Shown: one piece after another, positions 1 to 12,200 of the stretch
How positions within the stretch are numbered: position 1 is the first letter of the stretch
Layout of the letters: each line of letters opens with the position of its first letter
DNA from: Linnemannia schmuckeri
Lineage: Eukaryota > Mortierellomycota > Mortierellomycetes > Mortierellales > Mortierellaceae
Reading direction: 5' to 3'
Length of the DNA: 64,000 bases
NCBI GenBank assembly: GCA_029449235.1
Contig: JANATG010000005.1
Location: 620,001 to 684,000, forward strand
The notes under the pieces: model-generated
What the model was told of the DNA's origin: nothing
What the model saw: the letters and a program-made list of their open reading frames with translations, nothing else
Database searches by the model: none
Made by a program: the position numbers and the translations under genes

Positions 1-270
1 GGAATTCCGGCCAGCCAGGCCAGACAAGACGTGAGGCTTGAAGAAGGAAGAGGAAAGTGTAACTGACTTTTTGTTTCTCTTTCTGCGCCCTTGACGGGGC
101 ACGGAACAAGAGTGGAGAGGTGGATAAGGAAGCTGAGGCGGTGATTCTCGCCAAAAGAAAAAAAAAAAATGTTTATTTTCCAGACCGAAAAGAAGGACGG
201 AGTATTTTTGTATTTGCTCTTTTTTTTCTTCACTCATTCCATCAACTCTAAGACCAAACATACATTCATA

Positions 271-1327
271 ATGTTCGCCATTCGTGCTGTTCGACCTGCT
301 TCTGTGGTTCGTATTGTCCGCCCTTCTTCTGTTCAGGTGTCCCGGTTCTCTGCCTGTACTACCCGCTTTGGTGAGTTTCTCTTGGGACACTTTTCAAGCG
401 CACCTCTATTTGTCGGGTTGTTTTAGTCATTGTCATGAATGGAGACAGGAAGTTGCATCCAAGGAATGCGGAGGGAGTAATACCAAAACAATACTAAACG
501 AGTTCAATGAAAGGGGGACACATTACTGGCGTGAGAGAGCAGAATGAAGCTGGTACAGGAGAAAAAAAAAGTGAACGAACCACTAATAACATCCAAATGC
601 CTTATTCAACAGTATATACAAGGGAGACCGTTGGAGGGACTAAATAATTTTGACGTGCATGCTCAATGCAAGATAGGTGAAGGAGGAAAGGCGTTTCTCA
701 GGAATGGTTGATACAACATCCTGGTTTTTACGCACAAAAAAAGAAAAATGACTTCCGACACTAATCTCTCTGTTCTTCTCTCCCTCCCTCCTTCAATCAC
801 ACCAAAACTCCCTCAACCAACAGGAGACAACCATGAGGTCAAAGTAAACCAAGGCCCTGGTGCAGCACCCGGAGCAATTCCCACAGATCTCAACCAGTCT
901 ACCGGATTAGAGCGCGCCGAGCTGCTCGGAAAGATGGAGGGAAAAGATATCTTTGACCTGGCACCCCTCGAAGTCCACGTCCGTGGGACAAAATCTAACC
1001 CTACTATCATCCGGTCCCGCGATCCCGTCCGCTATGTCGGCTGTTCTGGTAACATTATACGTCCATTCTCCCCACCTAATTTTCATTATTGTCACGAGTA
1101 ATGGCGAAGGTTCGTATGAACGGTCTTTATCTTCTTACCGACGTCTTTTTTTTTAATACCATTTGATGGGTGGTATAGGTGTCCCGGGAGAGCACCATGA
1201 GGTGCAGTGGCTGTTGATTGACCAGAGCCACGAGTTTGACCGATGCGACCAGTGTGGAAACGTCTACAAATGGTCGGCGTACGAGCCTGACGAGAACTTC
1301 CCCAGTTCTGGTCTCCACCACCACTAA
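271..1327 (+). CDS. COX4: Cytochrome c oxidase subunit 5b (yeast Cox4), mitochondrial
   Basis: Nuclear-encoded structural subunit of respiratory complex IV in the mitochondrial inner membrane. Three exons are read at 271-370, 824-1048 and 1179-1327, giving 157 residues; both introns are GT-AG and keep the frame. The first 33 residues are rich in Arg, Ser and Val with no acidic residue, as expected of a matrix-targeting presequence. The mature part holds the family's zinc-binding cysteines: Cys107 in GCSG, then Cys131 and Cys134 in RCDQCGNVYKW. The first ATG (271) in frame with the presequence was chosen; an earlier in-frame ATG at 169 would add a hydrophobic stretch not expected here. The gene ends 286 bp before the 3' end of the convergent F-box gene. 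Identity is confident. Confidence 0.93.
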
Positions 1328-1613
1328 AGTCCCACAATCGACGAAAAAGGACTGGTGACTCATCATAACAAAAAAAAAAAAAGGGGCCATAGAAACGATG
1401 AATATCCTAGAGAAGCGAACCATTCGAAAAGCACACAGGCTACAAAAAAACCCCCCATGTACGACTCCCCCCTCTAAAATAAATAATGCCTCAAATAATC
1501 CTTGTCTAGGCCGTTGTGCTTTGTAAAATTATTTTTCTTTTTATCTTTCGCATCTTTGGGCGCGGTGTCTACAATTAAAAAAAGAAACTGTAGCGAAGTA
1601 AAAGAAATAGACC

Positions 1614-4181
1614 TTAGCAATACCAATCAGCAAAGAAATGATCCTCGTCCAAGTCAAGAGGCGGCTCGTCTTCCCGTTGACGGACCCACCCCATCTCGAC
1701 TGGATCCTCGACATCGGCATTGAAGTCCAACACAGACGCAAACCGCATGATGGTCGCCGACGATGATGAACCAACGCCTCCAACACTCGTGGTCGATCCC
1801 AGGCCTCCAATGCTATGCTTTCCATGCGGATGATGATGATGATGGTGATGGTGATGATGATGTCCTGACGACCCTGACGCTCCTCCACTCGTACTCCCAC
1901 CCGTTGAAGAACCGGTGTTGGCATGCGACGACCGCCATGCTTGCAGGATCAAATCCATAAACTCAGACGACATCTCTCCGCATCCAAACATCCGGACCCG
2001 TTGGATCGATTGCCACCGGACGCTCTTGATGTTCTGGCCCGTCATCAGCGGACACTCTCTGATATCCAACGTCTGCAGCCCCCAAAGATCCGTCATCGCC
2101 TCCAAGACCTTGTCGCCCAATAGCTGCTGGCCAGAGAGATTAATCACCTGCAGCTCATGACACGTTTTCAACACCGGAATCACATCCTGATCCGTCAACA
2201 CGGGGCCCGGTCCAGACATCAACTTGATAAAGGGAATTGAAAGCGTCGTCAAGTTCTTGCAATATGGTGCAATACCCTCTCTCAGAACAATCCCCTGAAG
2301 AGGCCGTCTCCCTTGCAAGACCGTCAGTCCTCGGAGTTGTGCTCCCAATGACGAAAAGAGGTAGATCCAGATCTGATTACTCCAGCATGAATCAAAGACA
2401 CACAGGTTCTCCAGTAACGGCAAGGAAATAATCGCCTTGAGGAGAGGCCAGTCCCGACTCGAGTAGCCCAGGATCAGAACACGGAGGGCATGCAGATTCG
2501 AAATGAGATCGAGCATTCCTGGAAACGTTGAGACGCTGCAGTACATGGGCGACGGCATGTCCAGTTCGCGGATCTGGGCTTCCTGAATACCGCGACGGAT
2601 CGCTTCCAGTGCTGGGATGGAAGCCGACCGAGTCAACACATCTGCAGCGCTAGATTCGATCTCCTGTGGCAGTTGAATCGAGAGTGTTCGGAAGGGCGAG
2701 ATAAACTGCAAAAGCGTCGTGATATGGTCCGTCATTTTTCCGTGTTTGGTGGTCCTGCTGTTGTTACTGTTACTAGCACTAGTCGATATGGTAGTGGCAG
2801 GGAGTTTGGTGATTGTGCCGCTAGTGACAGTCTTGCTACTAACAGCAATCTCAAGACTATTAGGAATCTCAACATTGTCTTCAGTCCAGTTTGACGTTAT
2901 AGTGGTGTTGTAAGCAGGGCTGAAGGTGTTGCTGTTGTTGTAGTTATTGAAAGTAGTGCCAGTGGGTCCGGCAATCAAACGGGGCTGCTCCTGTTGTGGT
3001 TGCTCCTCTACAGCGACCGCATTTGCAATAGCAGACGCAGCAGCCTCCATGCGCTCTTCCGCCAATTGCTCTGTCGCCTCCAGTAGGTCTACCTCAACTC
3101 GTTGAATAATCTCGGTCATGTCATAGTTCTTGCCCGTGATCTGAGCCGAGGCATGGGAGGATGCCAACAGGTGCAACAGACGACGACAGGACCGATCCAG
3201 AGGGTCCGGCAGGAGGATGGTCTGCCAGATGGTCGAAAGGGCCGCAATGCGCCAGGCCATGTTGACTCGTGAACACGACAGCAGATCGGAGGGTTGGGTT
3301 CGATCGTAATACTGCTGCGCGTTCGCTCTCGAGGGCAGGTGCGAAAAGATGGCGAGAAGAATATCATGGGGCAGATAGAGGGTCGTCCCTGCTGACTCTA
3401 TTTCTGCTGATGTCAAGTCGCCCATGTTGCTCATAGTGCTGTTGCTACTTTCAGGTCCTCCTGTAGATGTGTTTGTCGCCATGGACATGTCGATGTCTGT
3501 AGTAGGAGCAGTCGATACCTGCTGGAGACGACGGGCAGGATTACGACGGGATGTGATCATTTCGGGGCGCGTTCTCCTCCAGGGTTGCTTGTACTTTGAC
3601 TGAGTTCTCCGGTAGGTCGCCGAAGGTCCTGAGGAGGTATGGTAACCATGGAGAGCCTGGAGCTGCAGTTGTTCCTGTTCCTGCTGTTGCAATTGTTGAT
3701 GTGGCAAGGGTATGACAGGTGCAGTAGGTGCGGGAGTTGGGGTGGGAGTAGTATGGGTGCTGTTGTCGTCAGCGGTGGTCATTCGTTCGAGTTGTGGTAA
3801 CAGTGTCGCAACAAGGTCGACTGAAGAGGTCGCTCCGGTTACTGCTGCTCCTGCTGCTGCTGTTGGAGCTGGTGCGGCAATGACACCTGCAGATCTCAAA
3901 GGAACTGGTGAAAGGGCAGGTGATGAGCGTGGCTGAATGTCCTCAAAGACCCATGAGGGCAGGCTCTGGAGAGATGGTGCCTTGCTGTTATTGCTGTTGG
4001 CGTCATTGTCATTCTCATCAAAGGCCCTTCCATTTCCTGCTCCATTTCCTGCTCCTGTGAGACGGGCCGCCTTGGCAGCCTTATTCTCCTTGAGCCAATC
4101 CGACAGACGCTGGACGAAAGGCGTTGTTACCGGTGAGGTGGTGGTTATTGCTGCTGGTTGGTGTGCGGCTATTACGGATGG

Positions 4182-4222
<41 letters not shown>

Positions 4223-4283
4223 GCGATGCTGGTTGTGTCGGATGAATAGGAGGAGGGGTCGGGAGGGGAGATAAGTTGTCCAT
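1614..4283 (-). CDS. F-box protein with leucine-rich-repeat region and polyQ/polyHis tracts
   Basis: Single-exon gene of 889 residues. An F-box-like segment starts near residue 302 (LPHDILLAIFSHLPSR, then SCSRVNMAWRIAALSTIWQT), the usual Skp1-binding module of SCF ubiquitin ligases. Residues about 520-790 contain spaced leucine repeats such as LHALRVLILG, LPLLENLCVFD and LWGLQTLDIREC, consistent with a substrate-binding LRR domain. The N-terminus has a run of about 14 Gln (near residues 20-34), more Gln-rich and Pro/Thr-rich sequence, and the C-terminus has about 11 consecutive His near residue 810 after a Gly/Ser linker. The substrate cannot be told from sequence. F-box plus LRR is seen directly; SCF membership is inferred. 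The start is the first ATG of a long open frame with no splice needed. Confidence 0.82.
4181..4223. repeat. (GTT)n trinucleotide repeat encoding the polyQ tract of the F-box protein
   Basis: Fourteen uninterrupted GTT units on the plus strand, read as CAA (Gln) codons on the minus strand. The pure single-codon composition makes this a replication-slippage hotspot and probably length-polymorphic between strains. Confidence 0.95.
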
Positions 4284-5952
4284 ATTGGTTGTGAGACTTG
4301 GCTGCGAGGAGACAATGACAAGATTGTTGATATAGGTAGAGAGAGGAGTGTGTGTGGGTGGTAAAGTATGAGGATGTCCTCACTTGGATGGATGGAAGGA
4401 TGGATGGATGAGTGTGTGTCGTGTGGTGCTGGTTTTAGTGTTCAGTTGTAGTAGTGGTGGTGGTCAGACGCGTGGGAGAGAGAGTATGTTGTCGGAAGTA
4501 GGCAGTGTGGACTCTATGTTTCCTGGATGCAGATGACAGGACACACACTTGGCGGGGTCTTGACTTTGGTTGTGGAGTTGGAAGAAGAAAGAAGAAAGAA
4601 AGAAGAAAGAAGAAAGAAGAAAGAAGAAAGAAGAAAGGAGAAGAAGAAAGAAGGAGAAGAAAAAAGAAGGAAGAAAAGAAGAAAAAAAAAAAAAAAAAAA
4701 GAGGGAGAGGGATGACAAAAAGAGAAGAGAGAAGTGTGAGCTGGATTAAAAAAAAAGGCAGAGCAGAAAATAAAATAAAAAATTAGAAAGATGCACGGAG
4801 AGACAGAACTCCTTTCTTGCTTTCTTGGAGTCGACTATTTGCTCACTGATACTTCTCACTCTGTCACACTTGGTGTTCAGGAACACACAAACACACACTT
4901 GCAACATGGACATGGGCATGGATGCCTACACTGTGCCAATACAGTGCCTTCGTGACCCCATTAGTACAACGATGACTTAAGGTGCTTTGTGCTTCATCTC
5001 CTCCTCACCCCCTTGCTTCGTCTCTTGCTTCTCCTTTTTCATTCCCCCCCTCCCCCCCCCCCCCCTCCCTCCACCTTCTAAACAAGGCGGACATACAATC
5101 AGGGGTCAAAAAAGGTGAAAAGCACACTTCAAAAAATACTGCCTATCCAACACCATTCAGTCCCTCTCTTGCCTACATACAATCCTAGCTTGCTGTTGCT
5201 GGCATACTATTGAGAGCATCACCGTCAATTGATTTATTACAACCACCCATCCAATCTTTCGGTAGTACTATTGAGGTAGGAAGAATAATAATGAAAGCGA
5301 GATCAAAAAAGAAAGATCGGATGCTCTTGTTTGATGCAGCAGTATTTTTTCGATGACAATACTACAGCGCTGTGCTCCTTTCTCTCAATTGGTAACTTGT
5401 TGGTTGGTCATTTGATCCTGCTTGTGTGAAGCGTGAACAAAAAGAGGCATCAACTTTTTCCTAGAACCCAGTAACAATTGATTTTTCACAACGACGTTCT
5501 TCGTTTTTTTATGAGTGTGAGAGTGACCATGATGAAAGAGGTTAAAGATATATGACGTGTGTTCTAACTTTCAGTTTTACTTTTTAACTCCTGTCCCAAA
5601 ACTTATTTGACCTCGTATCGAGTTAGGAAGTATTTGGCTGAGTATGCGTATAGGCTTTGAGTATGTGTTGCCATTTGACAATTGAAAATTGGCGGCGCCA
5701 AAGGGTACCTCCAGACAAAAACGACGACTAGACTGTGGTCGAAGAGACGAAGGTTTGACAACAAGGTGCTGGAAGCAGGGTTGTCGATGTTGTTTGTGTT
5801 CCTGAAAATTTGATTGACGCTTGATCGGTGACAGTCAGAAAATTTTGATGGCGTCGAAATTCTCACTTCGCGTCGAATATTTGTTTTGCCGGTGGAGCGT
5901 TGAAACTCAACTTTGATTCCTTCTCTCTCCTCCATTCCTTCCCTGCCCACTA
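4284..5952. other. Divergent intergenic region, F-box gene / mitochondrial carrier
   Basis: About 1.67 kb between two divergent start codons. It must contain both promoters. Visible features are a purine-only GAA/GAAA tract (about 4580-4705) ending in an A-run, and a C-rich tract near 5044-5072. Short open frames here are low-complexity readings of those tracts. I see no supported gene. Confidence 0.7.
4580..4705. repeat. Polypurine GAA/GAAA microsatellite-like tract
   Basis: Roughly 125 bases of almost only G and A on the plus strand, made of GAAGAAA-type units and closing with about 20 A. Long homopurine mirror-like tracts can adopt triplex structure; that is general knowledge, not shown here. 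It lies about 300-420 bp upstream of the F-box start codon. Confidence 0.85.
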
Positions 5953-7220
5953 ATGGCGCCGCCAAAGACAACAATATCCCAACTCCAGGATTCGCATGCC
6001 GCCTTCAGCAATCTTCTCGCATCCAGCACCGCCGCATTGGCGTCCCGTCTCTGCACCCACCCTCTCGACACCGTCAAGACCCGGATTCAGGTCTCAAATG
6101 CGCCTCAGCAGGGACTCATTCCAACTTTTGTCGAACTTGTCCGGGCCCGCGCTCTTTATCGCGGTCTACCCATCGCACTTACCCTTAGTGTGCCCGGATT
6201 GTCGGTCTACTTGACGGCCTATGACCTTGCCAAGGACCAGCTCTCGCGTCAATTCGGGTCGTTTGGGACTGATACAGTGCAGAATCATATGATAAGCGGC
6301 ATGATTGCAGAGGTGTGTTCGGGACTCTTTTGGACGCCTATGGAGATCCTGAAGTCGAAGCAGCAAGTCGAAAACATGTCTTCGGGAATATATTCGTCAA
6401 CAGTAGCAGGGGGAGTAGGAGGAGCAGGAAAGTCAGCACCGTCGTCAGTTGTCTCCAACGTCTCGTCCTCAATTTCACCATCATTTACTTCATCAACCAC
6501 ATCGACGATACCAAAGTACACATCAACAATGAGTCTTGCTAGACAGATCTATCAGCATGAGGGGCTTTTGGGATTTTATCGAGGATACTTTATTACATTG
6601 GGCGTCTTTGTGTAAGTTCTTTGCCACATTGGCTTTCCCACCTTGTGGGTCGTTGGTTTGCCCGTGAAAGGGACAATGTTAAGTCGAAATTATTTCACGA
6701 GGAAATTTCTTTATCGCGGGAAGACGCGATCTCCATCTGGGTTGCGTGATACAGAGCTAACGCGCAGTTTTATCTCATTTGTTTGCTCCGCAAAAATAGG
6801 CCTTACTCGATGATATATTTTGCAGCATACGAACAGCTCAAGGATATGGCGTGGCGCAATCTACACTCCAGTAAACAGGATAAGCAGAGACGTTTAGCAG
6901 GGCAGGGCACTCAGGAAGAACACGTACTGCCCTTTTTCGAAATTATGGGCTGCGCTGCTGTTGCGTGTGGAATCGCGGCAGGGATTTCGAATATTGTAGA
7001 TGTGGTCAAGACACGCTGGCAGACTTCGATCTTGAGTACGACCGAAGAGACTTCGTCGACAAGGCGGATAGCGACGCAACTGTTTCGACAGGGAGGATTT
7101 GCTAGTTTTACGAGAGGTATGGGCGCAAGAATTATGTGGATGGTGCCTAGTGTGACGATATCCATGTCGACTTTTGAGTGGCTAAAAGCTCATGGATTCA
7201 CTGGAGCATTGGCTTCATGA
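5953..7220 (+). CDS. Mitochondrial carrier (SLC25) family protein, substrate unknown
   Basis: Two exons, 5953-6611 and 6800-7220, give 359 residues. The protein has the threefold carrier layout of the inner mitochondrial membrane. Repeat 1 carries the signature PLDTVKTRIQ (near residue 39), repeat 2 PMEILKSKQQ (near 132), repeat 3 IVDVVKTRWQ (near 286) in which the usual Pro is replaced by Ile. Matrix-helix motifs such as GLLGFYRGYF are present. A Ser/Thr/Gly-rich insertion of about 45 residues (near 150-195) sits in the second repeat, between its signature and its matrix helix. The transported molecule cannot be assigned from these motifs. The gene is divergent from the F-box gene and ends 120 bp before the convergent PXR1-like gene. 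Confidence 0.88.
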
Positions 7221-7340
7221 GACCGCATTCATTTCATTAAAGAAGCCCACATATAAACTCATTGTAAGGTGAATTGTATGGGAAGTAATGATAATGATGC
7301 TGTATTTTTATGGTAATGGAATGCAAATGCGTATAGGCGT

Positions 7341-8755
7341 CTACTTCTTGGACTTTTTAGAGCGAGAGTTATCAGAATCCTCCGACTTCCTCTTCTTGTC
7401 CTTCTTGTCCTTCTTCTCCTTCTTCTCTTTGCTCTCCTTCTTGCCCTTCTTTTCTTCCTTGGCCGATTCTTCGGATGCCGAGGACTCTACTGAAGAAGTA
7501 GCAGGAGCAGGGAAAGACTCGACGACAACAGTCTCCTCGACCTTAGTTTCTATCGTCGAAGGCATCACCGAGACGGTGGCCTTGACGAAGCCGAGACCTC
7601 GGAGTCCAGAGCCATTGTATCCTGTTGAGCCAATTCCTGAAGATGTGGCAAATCCGAGACCTCCGAATACAGGGCGAGCAGGCTCATCGTCGTCCTTTGT
7701 AGTGGTGTTGGCGGTGTTGTTTTGTTGCATGCGGGCGGCAAAGATGTCAGTCGAGGTCATGGGCTCCTCCAGGACTGGTGTCGACATGCCGGAAGTGGCG
7801 GGTGAAGCCGTCTCAGACTTGATTCCCAAAATCTCATTCAAGCGCTCGCTGTTCTGGAGAGCGGCGTGCTTGTTGCGAAGGTACTTGTGCCTTGAACTGA
7901 CAATTCAGAGACACATTAATCAGAGAAAAAGTGTTAGTTCAACATATCCAGAAACCTATTCCGTCCTCCAGCAAATGATGATAGCCTCTGAACAAAATAG
8001 AAACTTACGCCTTGCGACCGTTGATGGCAGCCAGGATGCTGTTCTTGTCATCGCTGTTCTCCTTTGAACTCTTCTTGTCCTTTTTCTCCTTTTTCTCTTT
8101 CTTGTCCTTCTTGTCCTTCTTGTCCTTCTTCTCCTTGCCTTCCTTCTTGCTCTTCTTCTCCTTGGACTCTTTCTTTGCCTTCTTCTCCTTGGATTCCTTC
8201 TTTGATTTCTTCTCCTTCTTTGAGTCAGAGTCCGAATCCGAGTCCGAGCTGCTGTCCTTTTTCTCGTCGGCATCGCTGTTCTCCTTGCTGTTATCGGCGC
8301 TGTTGTCCTTCGAGTCCTGCTCGACACGCTCGTTCAAGTCAGCGAGAAGACGGCTGAAAGCATCAGTGTTGCCGAGCCAGTTGTCACTGGATTTTTTGGT
8401 GGCGCCGACTCCGAGGTGGTTCTCCTTCAGGCGGACCTTGACGTGCTCTTGAACACCGTCCTCCTTGGCTCCCAGACCCTTGCCCTGAGACCAACCCATC
8501 TTTTCCATCATTTTGAATCCGAACTTGCTGGTATCTATTTTAGCGTTGTAGTATGGTAAGAGAAGGGTCAATTAGGTTTTTCATGCTTTGAAAGATAGAT
8601 AAAAGCCGTTGCAGCTGAGGCTCATGAATCATTGGAAGTGATATTGAGTCGTAGGAAACAAGGAGAAGAAGAGGGGGCATACCATTGGCCCAATGCAAGT
8701 TGCGCGGGTCGGGTGCGAGTCTCTGCTTCGCATGGCGAACAGCTTTCAAAGACAT
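7341..8755 (-). CDS. PXR1: G-patch protein of the PXR1/PINX1 (Gno1) family
   Basis: Three exons on the minus strand, 8755-8683, 8534-8009 and 7896-7341, give 384 residues. The N-terminus (KQRLAPDPRNLHWAN, then DTSKFGFKMMEKMGWSQGKG) is the PXR1/PINX1 signature leading into a G-patch at about residues 25-71. It is followed by the family's HVKVRLKENHLGVGAT and NWLGNTDAFSRLLADLN blocks. The family acts in the nucleolus in rRNA and snoRNA processing, with the G-patch activating the DEAH helicase Prp43, and can inhibit telomerase. A Lys/Glu/Asp/Ser low-complexity region follows (about 120-200), then a conserved stretch SRHKYLRNKHAA across the last splice, and a second Lys-rich tail. Phases of all three exons agree. 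It shares a 469-bp divergent promoter region with CTR9. Confidence 0.88.
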
Positions 8756-9224
8756 GGTATGAATGAGTTGTGCGTGGGGGGGGATGAGAGGAGAGAAAGT
8801 AGAGAGAAAACTAGGCCTAAGGGTGGTTTTTTTTCTTTTTTCTTTTTTCTTTTTTCTTTTTTTTTTTGGGAGAGGCTCCAGAGAAAAACAAATGCAGTCA
8901 AGCAGTCACTCACATTTGCTTCTGGAAATAAAGCCTTTATATCCTGAACATATTTTTCTGATCGCTTTATCGTTGCCAACTTCGAGCTGATTTCCATCCA
9001 TTTCGTTTCTTGTCCTTCTGTTCAGGCTCCCCTTGTTTCCCATTTATCTCTCTCTCACACACGCACTCATCCACACGGAAAAATACGACTCAAAGGAAAT
9101 CGGGAACAAGAACCACAAACTCCATCACTCGGACAGGCGACCACAAGCAAAACGGAAAACAAGCCCAACAACGGTTTCTTTGTAGCCTCCTAATAACGCG
9201 ACAAACAAAAAAGGATCTTGAGAC
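8756..9224. other. Divergent promoter region between PXR1-like gene and CTR9
   Basis: 469 bp between two start codons. It contains a long T-rich tract with single C interruptions (about 8825-8868) and no credible coding sequence. Confidence 0.7.
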
Positions 9225-12200
9225 ATGTACAACTCACACTACAGCGGCACTTTGGAGATTCCACTCAAAGGATCAGACAATGTCCTCGAGATCTCTCGTT
9301 CCAACCTTCCCAACCCTGCGGAGCTGTTTGAAATCTTGAGGTCCGAGGAAGCCCCTCTGAGGCACTATGTCCTTTTCGCGGTAAGCTTATCGCAGCCTCT
9401 TTCTGTCGTTCAGTACCAACGCCATTATTGCTTCATGTGGTTACCGGAAACAAAGCCTTGAACTGATAATCTGTTGCCTTCTTCTTTGCATTTCTATGCA
9501 TCTCAGCTCGAGTATGCTCGCCAAAATAATGTCGATTATGCCATCAAGATCCTGGCAGACGGTCTCCATGGTAAAGAACACACAATCCTATTGCATTTAT
9601 CTACCGCGGAAAGTCAATGGGCCTTGACTTGATGCGAGGAAGGCACCCCCGCTAACAATATGTCGTAAATGTTGTATTAGTTGAGTACGATTCCAACCCA
9701 CGCCCCCGTCTTCCCTTACACAACCTTCTCGCGTCACTCCACATCCGCAAGGCATACCAGCCCGGCGTCACCGCACAGCAGCGCAACTCTCATCTCTCAG
9801 ACGCAACAAAGCACTTGGGATCCGCCGAGAAGATTAACCCCAAAGACGACACCACCTGGGTCAGCAAAGGTAATTCACGATATTATATGTATCGAAATAG
9901 TGCAAAAAGGGCAGAGACGTGATGGAGACTCATAAGCTGACTTAACATAATCTTGATCTCGTCCAACGCTCTAGGATTGTTGTTACTTGCTCGTAGCTCA
10001 TTGGATGATGCCCATCGCCACTTCAAGCAGGTCCTGGGAGAAAACCCTCGCAGTATCCCTGCTCTTCTCGGAATGGCTCGTATTCAGATCATCCGAGAGA
10101 ACTATTCTCAGGCATTGACCACCTACCGCCAAGTTCTGAAGCTTCTTCCCGACTGCACGCCCAATCCAAGAATCGGCATGGGAATCTGTTTCTACAAACT
10201 TGGCATGGAGGACACCGCTATCACTGCTTTCAGACGCTGCATTGAGATGGTAAAGTATTGGGTTTGATCTACTTTTGCAGGCATATTCAGGATGCTGATG
10301 TGTACATTGCATAACTTAGCTCTAACTCTTTCCTTTTACCCTTTCGACTTCACCACATAGAACCCTCGCGACGCTACAGCTCATGTCATGCTCGCGATGA
10401 TTGAATTCAACAAGACAAAGAAGCAGGATATGTCAGGAGAGGAGTTGCACGATACATACAAACAGGGATTCCAGTACCTCAAGGCAGCATACGACGCCGA
10501 CAAGCACCACCCTGTCGCTGGTCTTCTTCTGGGCAAGCATTTCACATTGATCGACGCACCCGAGAAGGCCATGAAACTCGCTCTCAAGGCATCGAACTCG
10601 ACTGGGCTCAAGAATGTTCAGTCAGAAGGATTCTACATTATGGCCAAGATCAGTCACCAAAAGGGCGCCTATTCTGAGGCATGCTCTCTTTACCAAAAGG
10701 CTGTCAGCTTCAACCCCGACAACCACATGGCTCAGTTTGGACTCGGACAGACGCTTTTGTTCAAGCAGGATATCGCCTCTGCCATCACTGCATTCGAAAG
10801 GATTCTCGCCAAGGAGCCAAAGTGTGTCGAGGCTATTGCTGTAAGTCGCAGAGCAAATCGTCAGGATTTGAAGTTCCAGCTTAGAGGCATGTGCAGGTTA
10901 TACTGATCATTTTAACTTTGTTTGTAATCATAAGGTCCTGGGATCAATCTACTCTCGTTCACCAGGAACAAAGAGCAAGGCACTGGAGTACTTTGACAAG
11001 GCTACCAACATTATCCACGAACGCAACACTCTCGCAATACAGGACCCTCTCATGTTCACAGAGATGGCACAGCTTCTCGAGCAGACTGACATCAGTAAGA
11101 CCACCAAGGCTTACATGTTCGCTCTTGGAATCTGCAGTCAAAAGATCGAACGTGGCGAGACGGTGGAATACATGCCCGAGCTCTTGAACAACATTGCAGC
11201 AATCAATCACATGGATGGGCGTTTGGATTCAGCCGAGACTAGCTACAACAAGGCACTGGATCTTTGTGAGACCAAGATGGAAGAGAACGGAGTGGATGCA
11301 GCTACTAGAGCCACCATCACATCGATTCGCTACAATCTGGCTCGTCTTTACGAGGAGCGGAATGAAGTCCCACGTGCAGAGGAGATTTACAAGGACATTG
11401 CGCAAAAATACCATGGATATGCCGACGCCCATCTTCGTCTCGGAGTGATTGAGCAGAACCGTGGCAACTATGAGCAGGCGACTGAGCTTTACAAGGTTGT
11501 TTATGGCATGATCGACAACAAGAATGTGGAGGCATGGACTCTGATGGGCATGTTGCAGCTCAACCAGAACCAGATCAGGAACTCACGCAAGACCATGGAG
11601 AGGATCGTCAAGGAGATCAATCGCCACGACGTTTACGCTCTCATTGCTCTCGGCAACATTCAGCTCAACATTGCTCGCGAGGAGAAGGACAATGCTACCG
11701 TAAGATGTGACTTCAATCTGGCTCAAGCGGCTTGAATGCCAACGTGTCGCCTGTAAACCCATCATTCGTCACTCTAACGCTCACTTCTTTATTTCTTGCT
11801 AACTCAGAAACAAGAGCTCTATAAGAAGGCGTTTGAGTTCTTTGACAAGGTCCTGAAGATCGATGCCCACAATGCCTACGCAGCTAACGGTATTGCCATC
11901 AATGTGGCCGTTCACGGTCGTCACAAGGAGGCTAGGGAAATGTTCTTGCAGCTTCATGAGAATGCTTCCACCATTCCAGCCCTGTCTCTCAACCTGGCTT
12001 TGGTGTCTGCTGATATGGGACAGTACATGAACGCCGTGACCTTGGTAAGTCTATCGTCTTGTTGTTAGCCGTATGTGTTTAATTCACAACCTGAGCAGAA
12101 TTGCTGACCAAGGGGCACCACTGAGCGCCGCTCATGAAATAGTACGCCAGTGCCTCCAAGAAATACTTCAATGACGAGGATCCTAATGTGTTGCTGTCGA

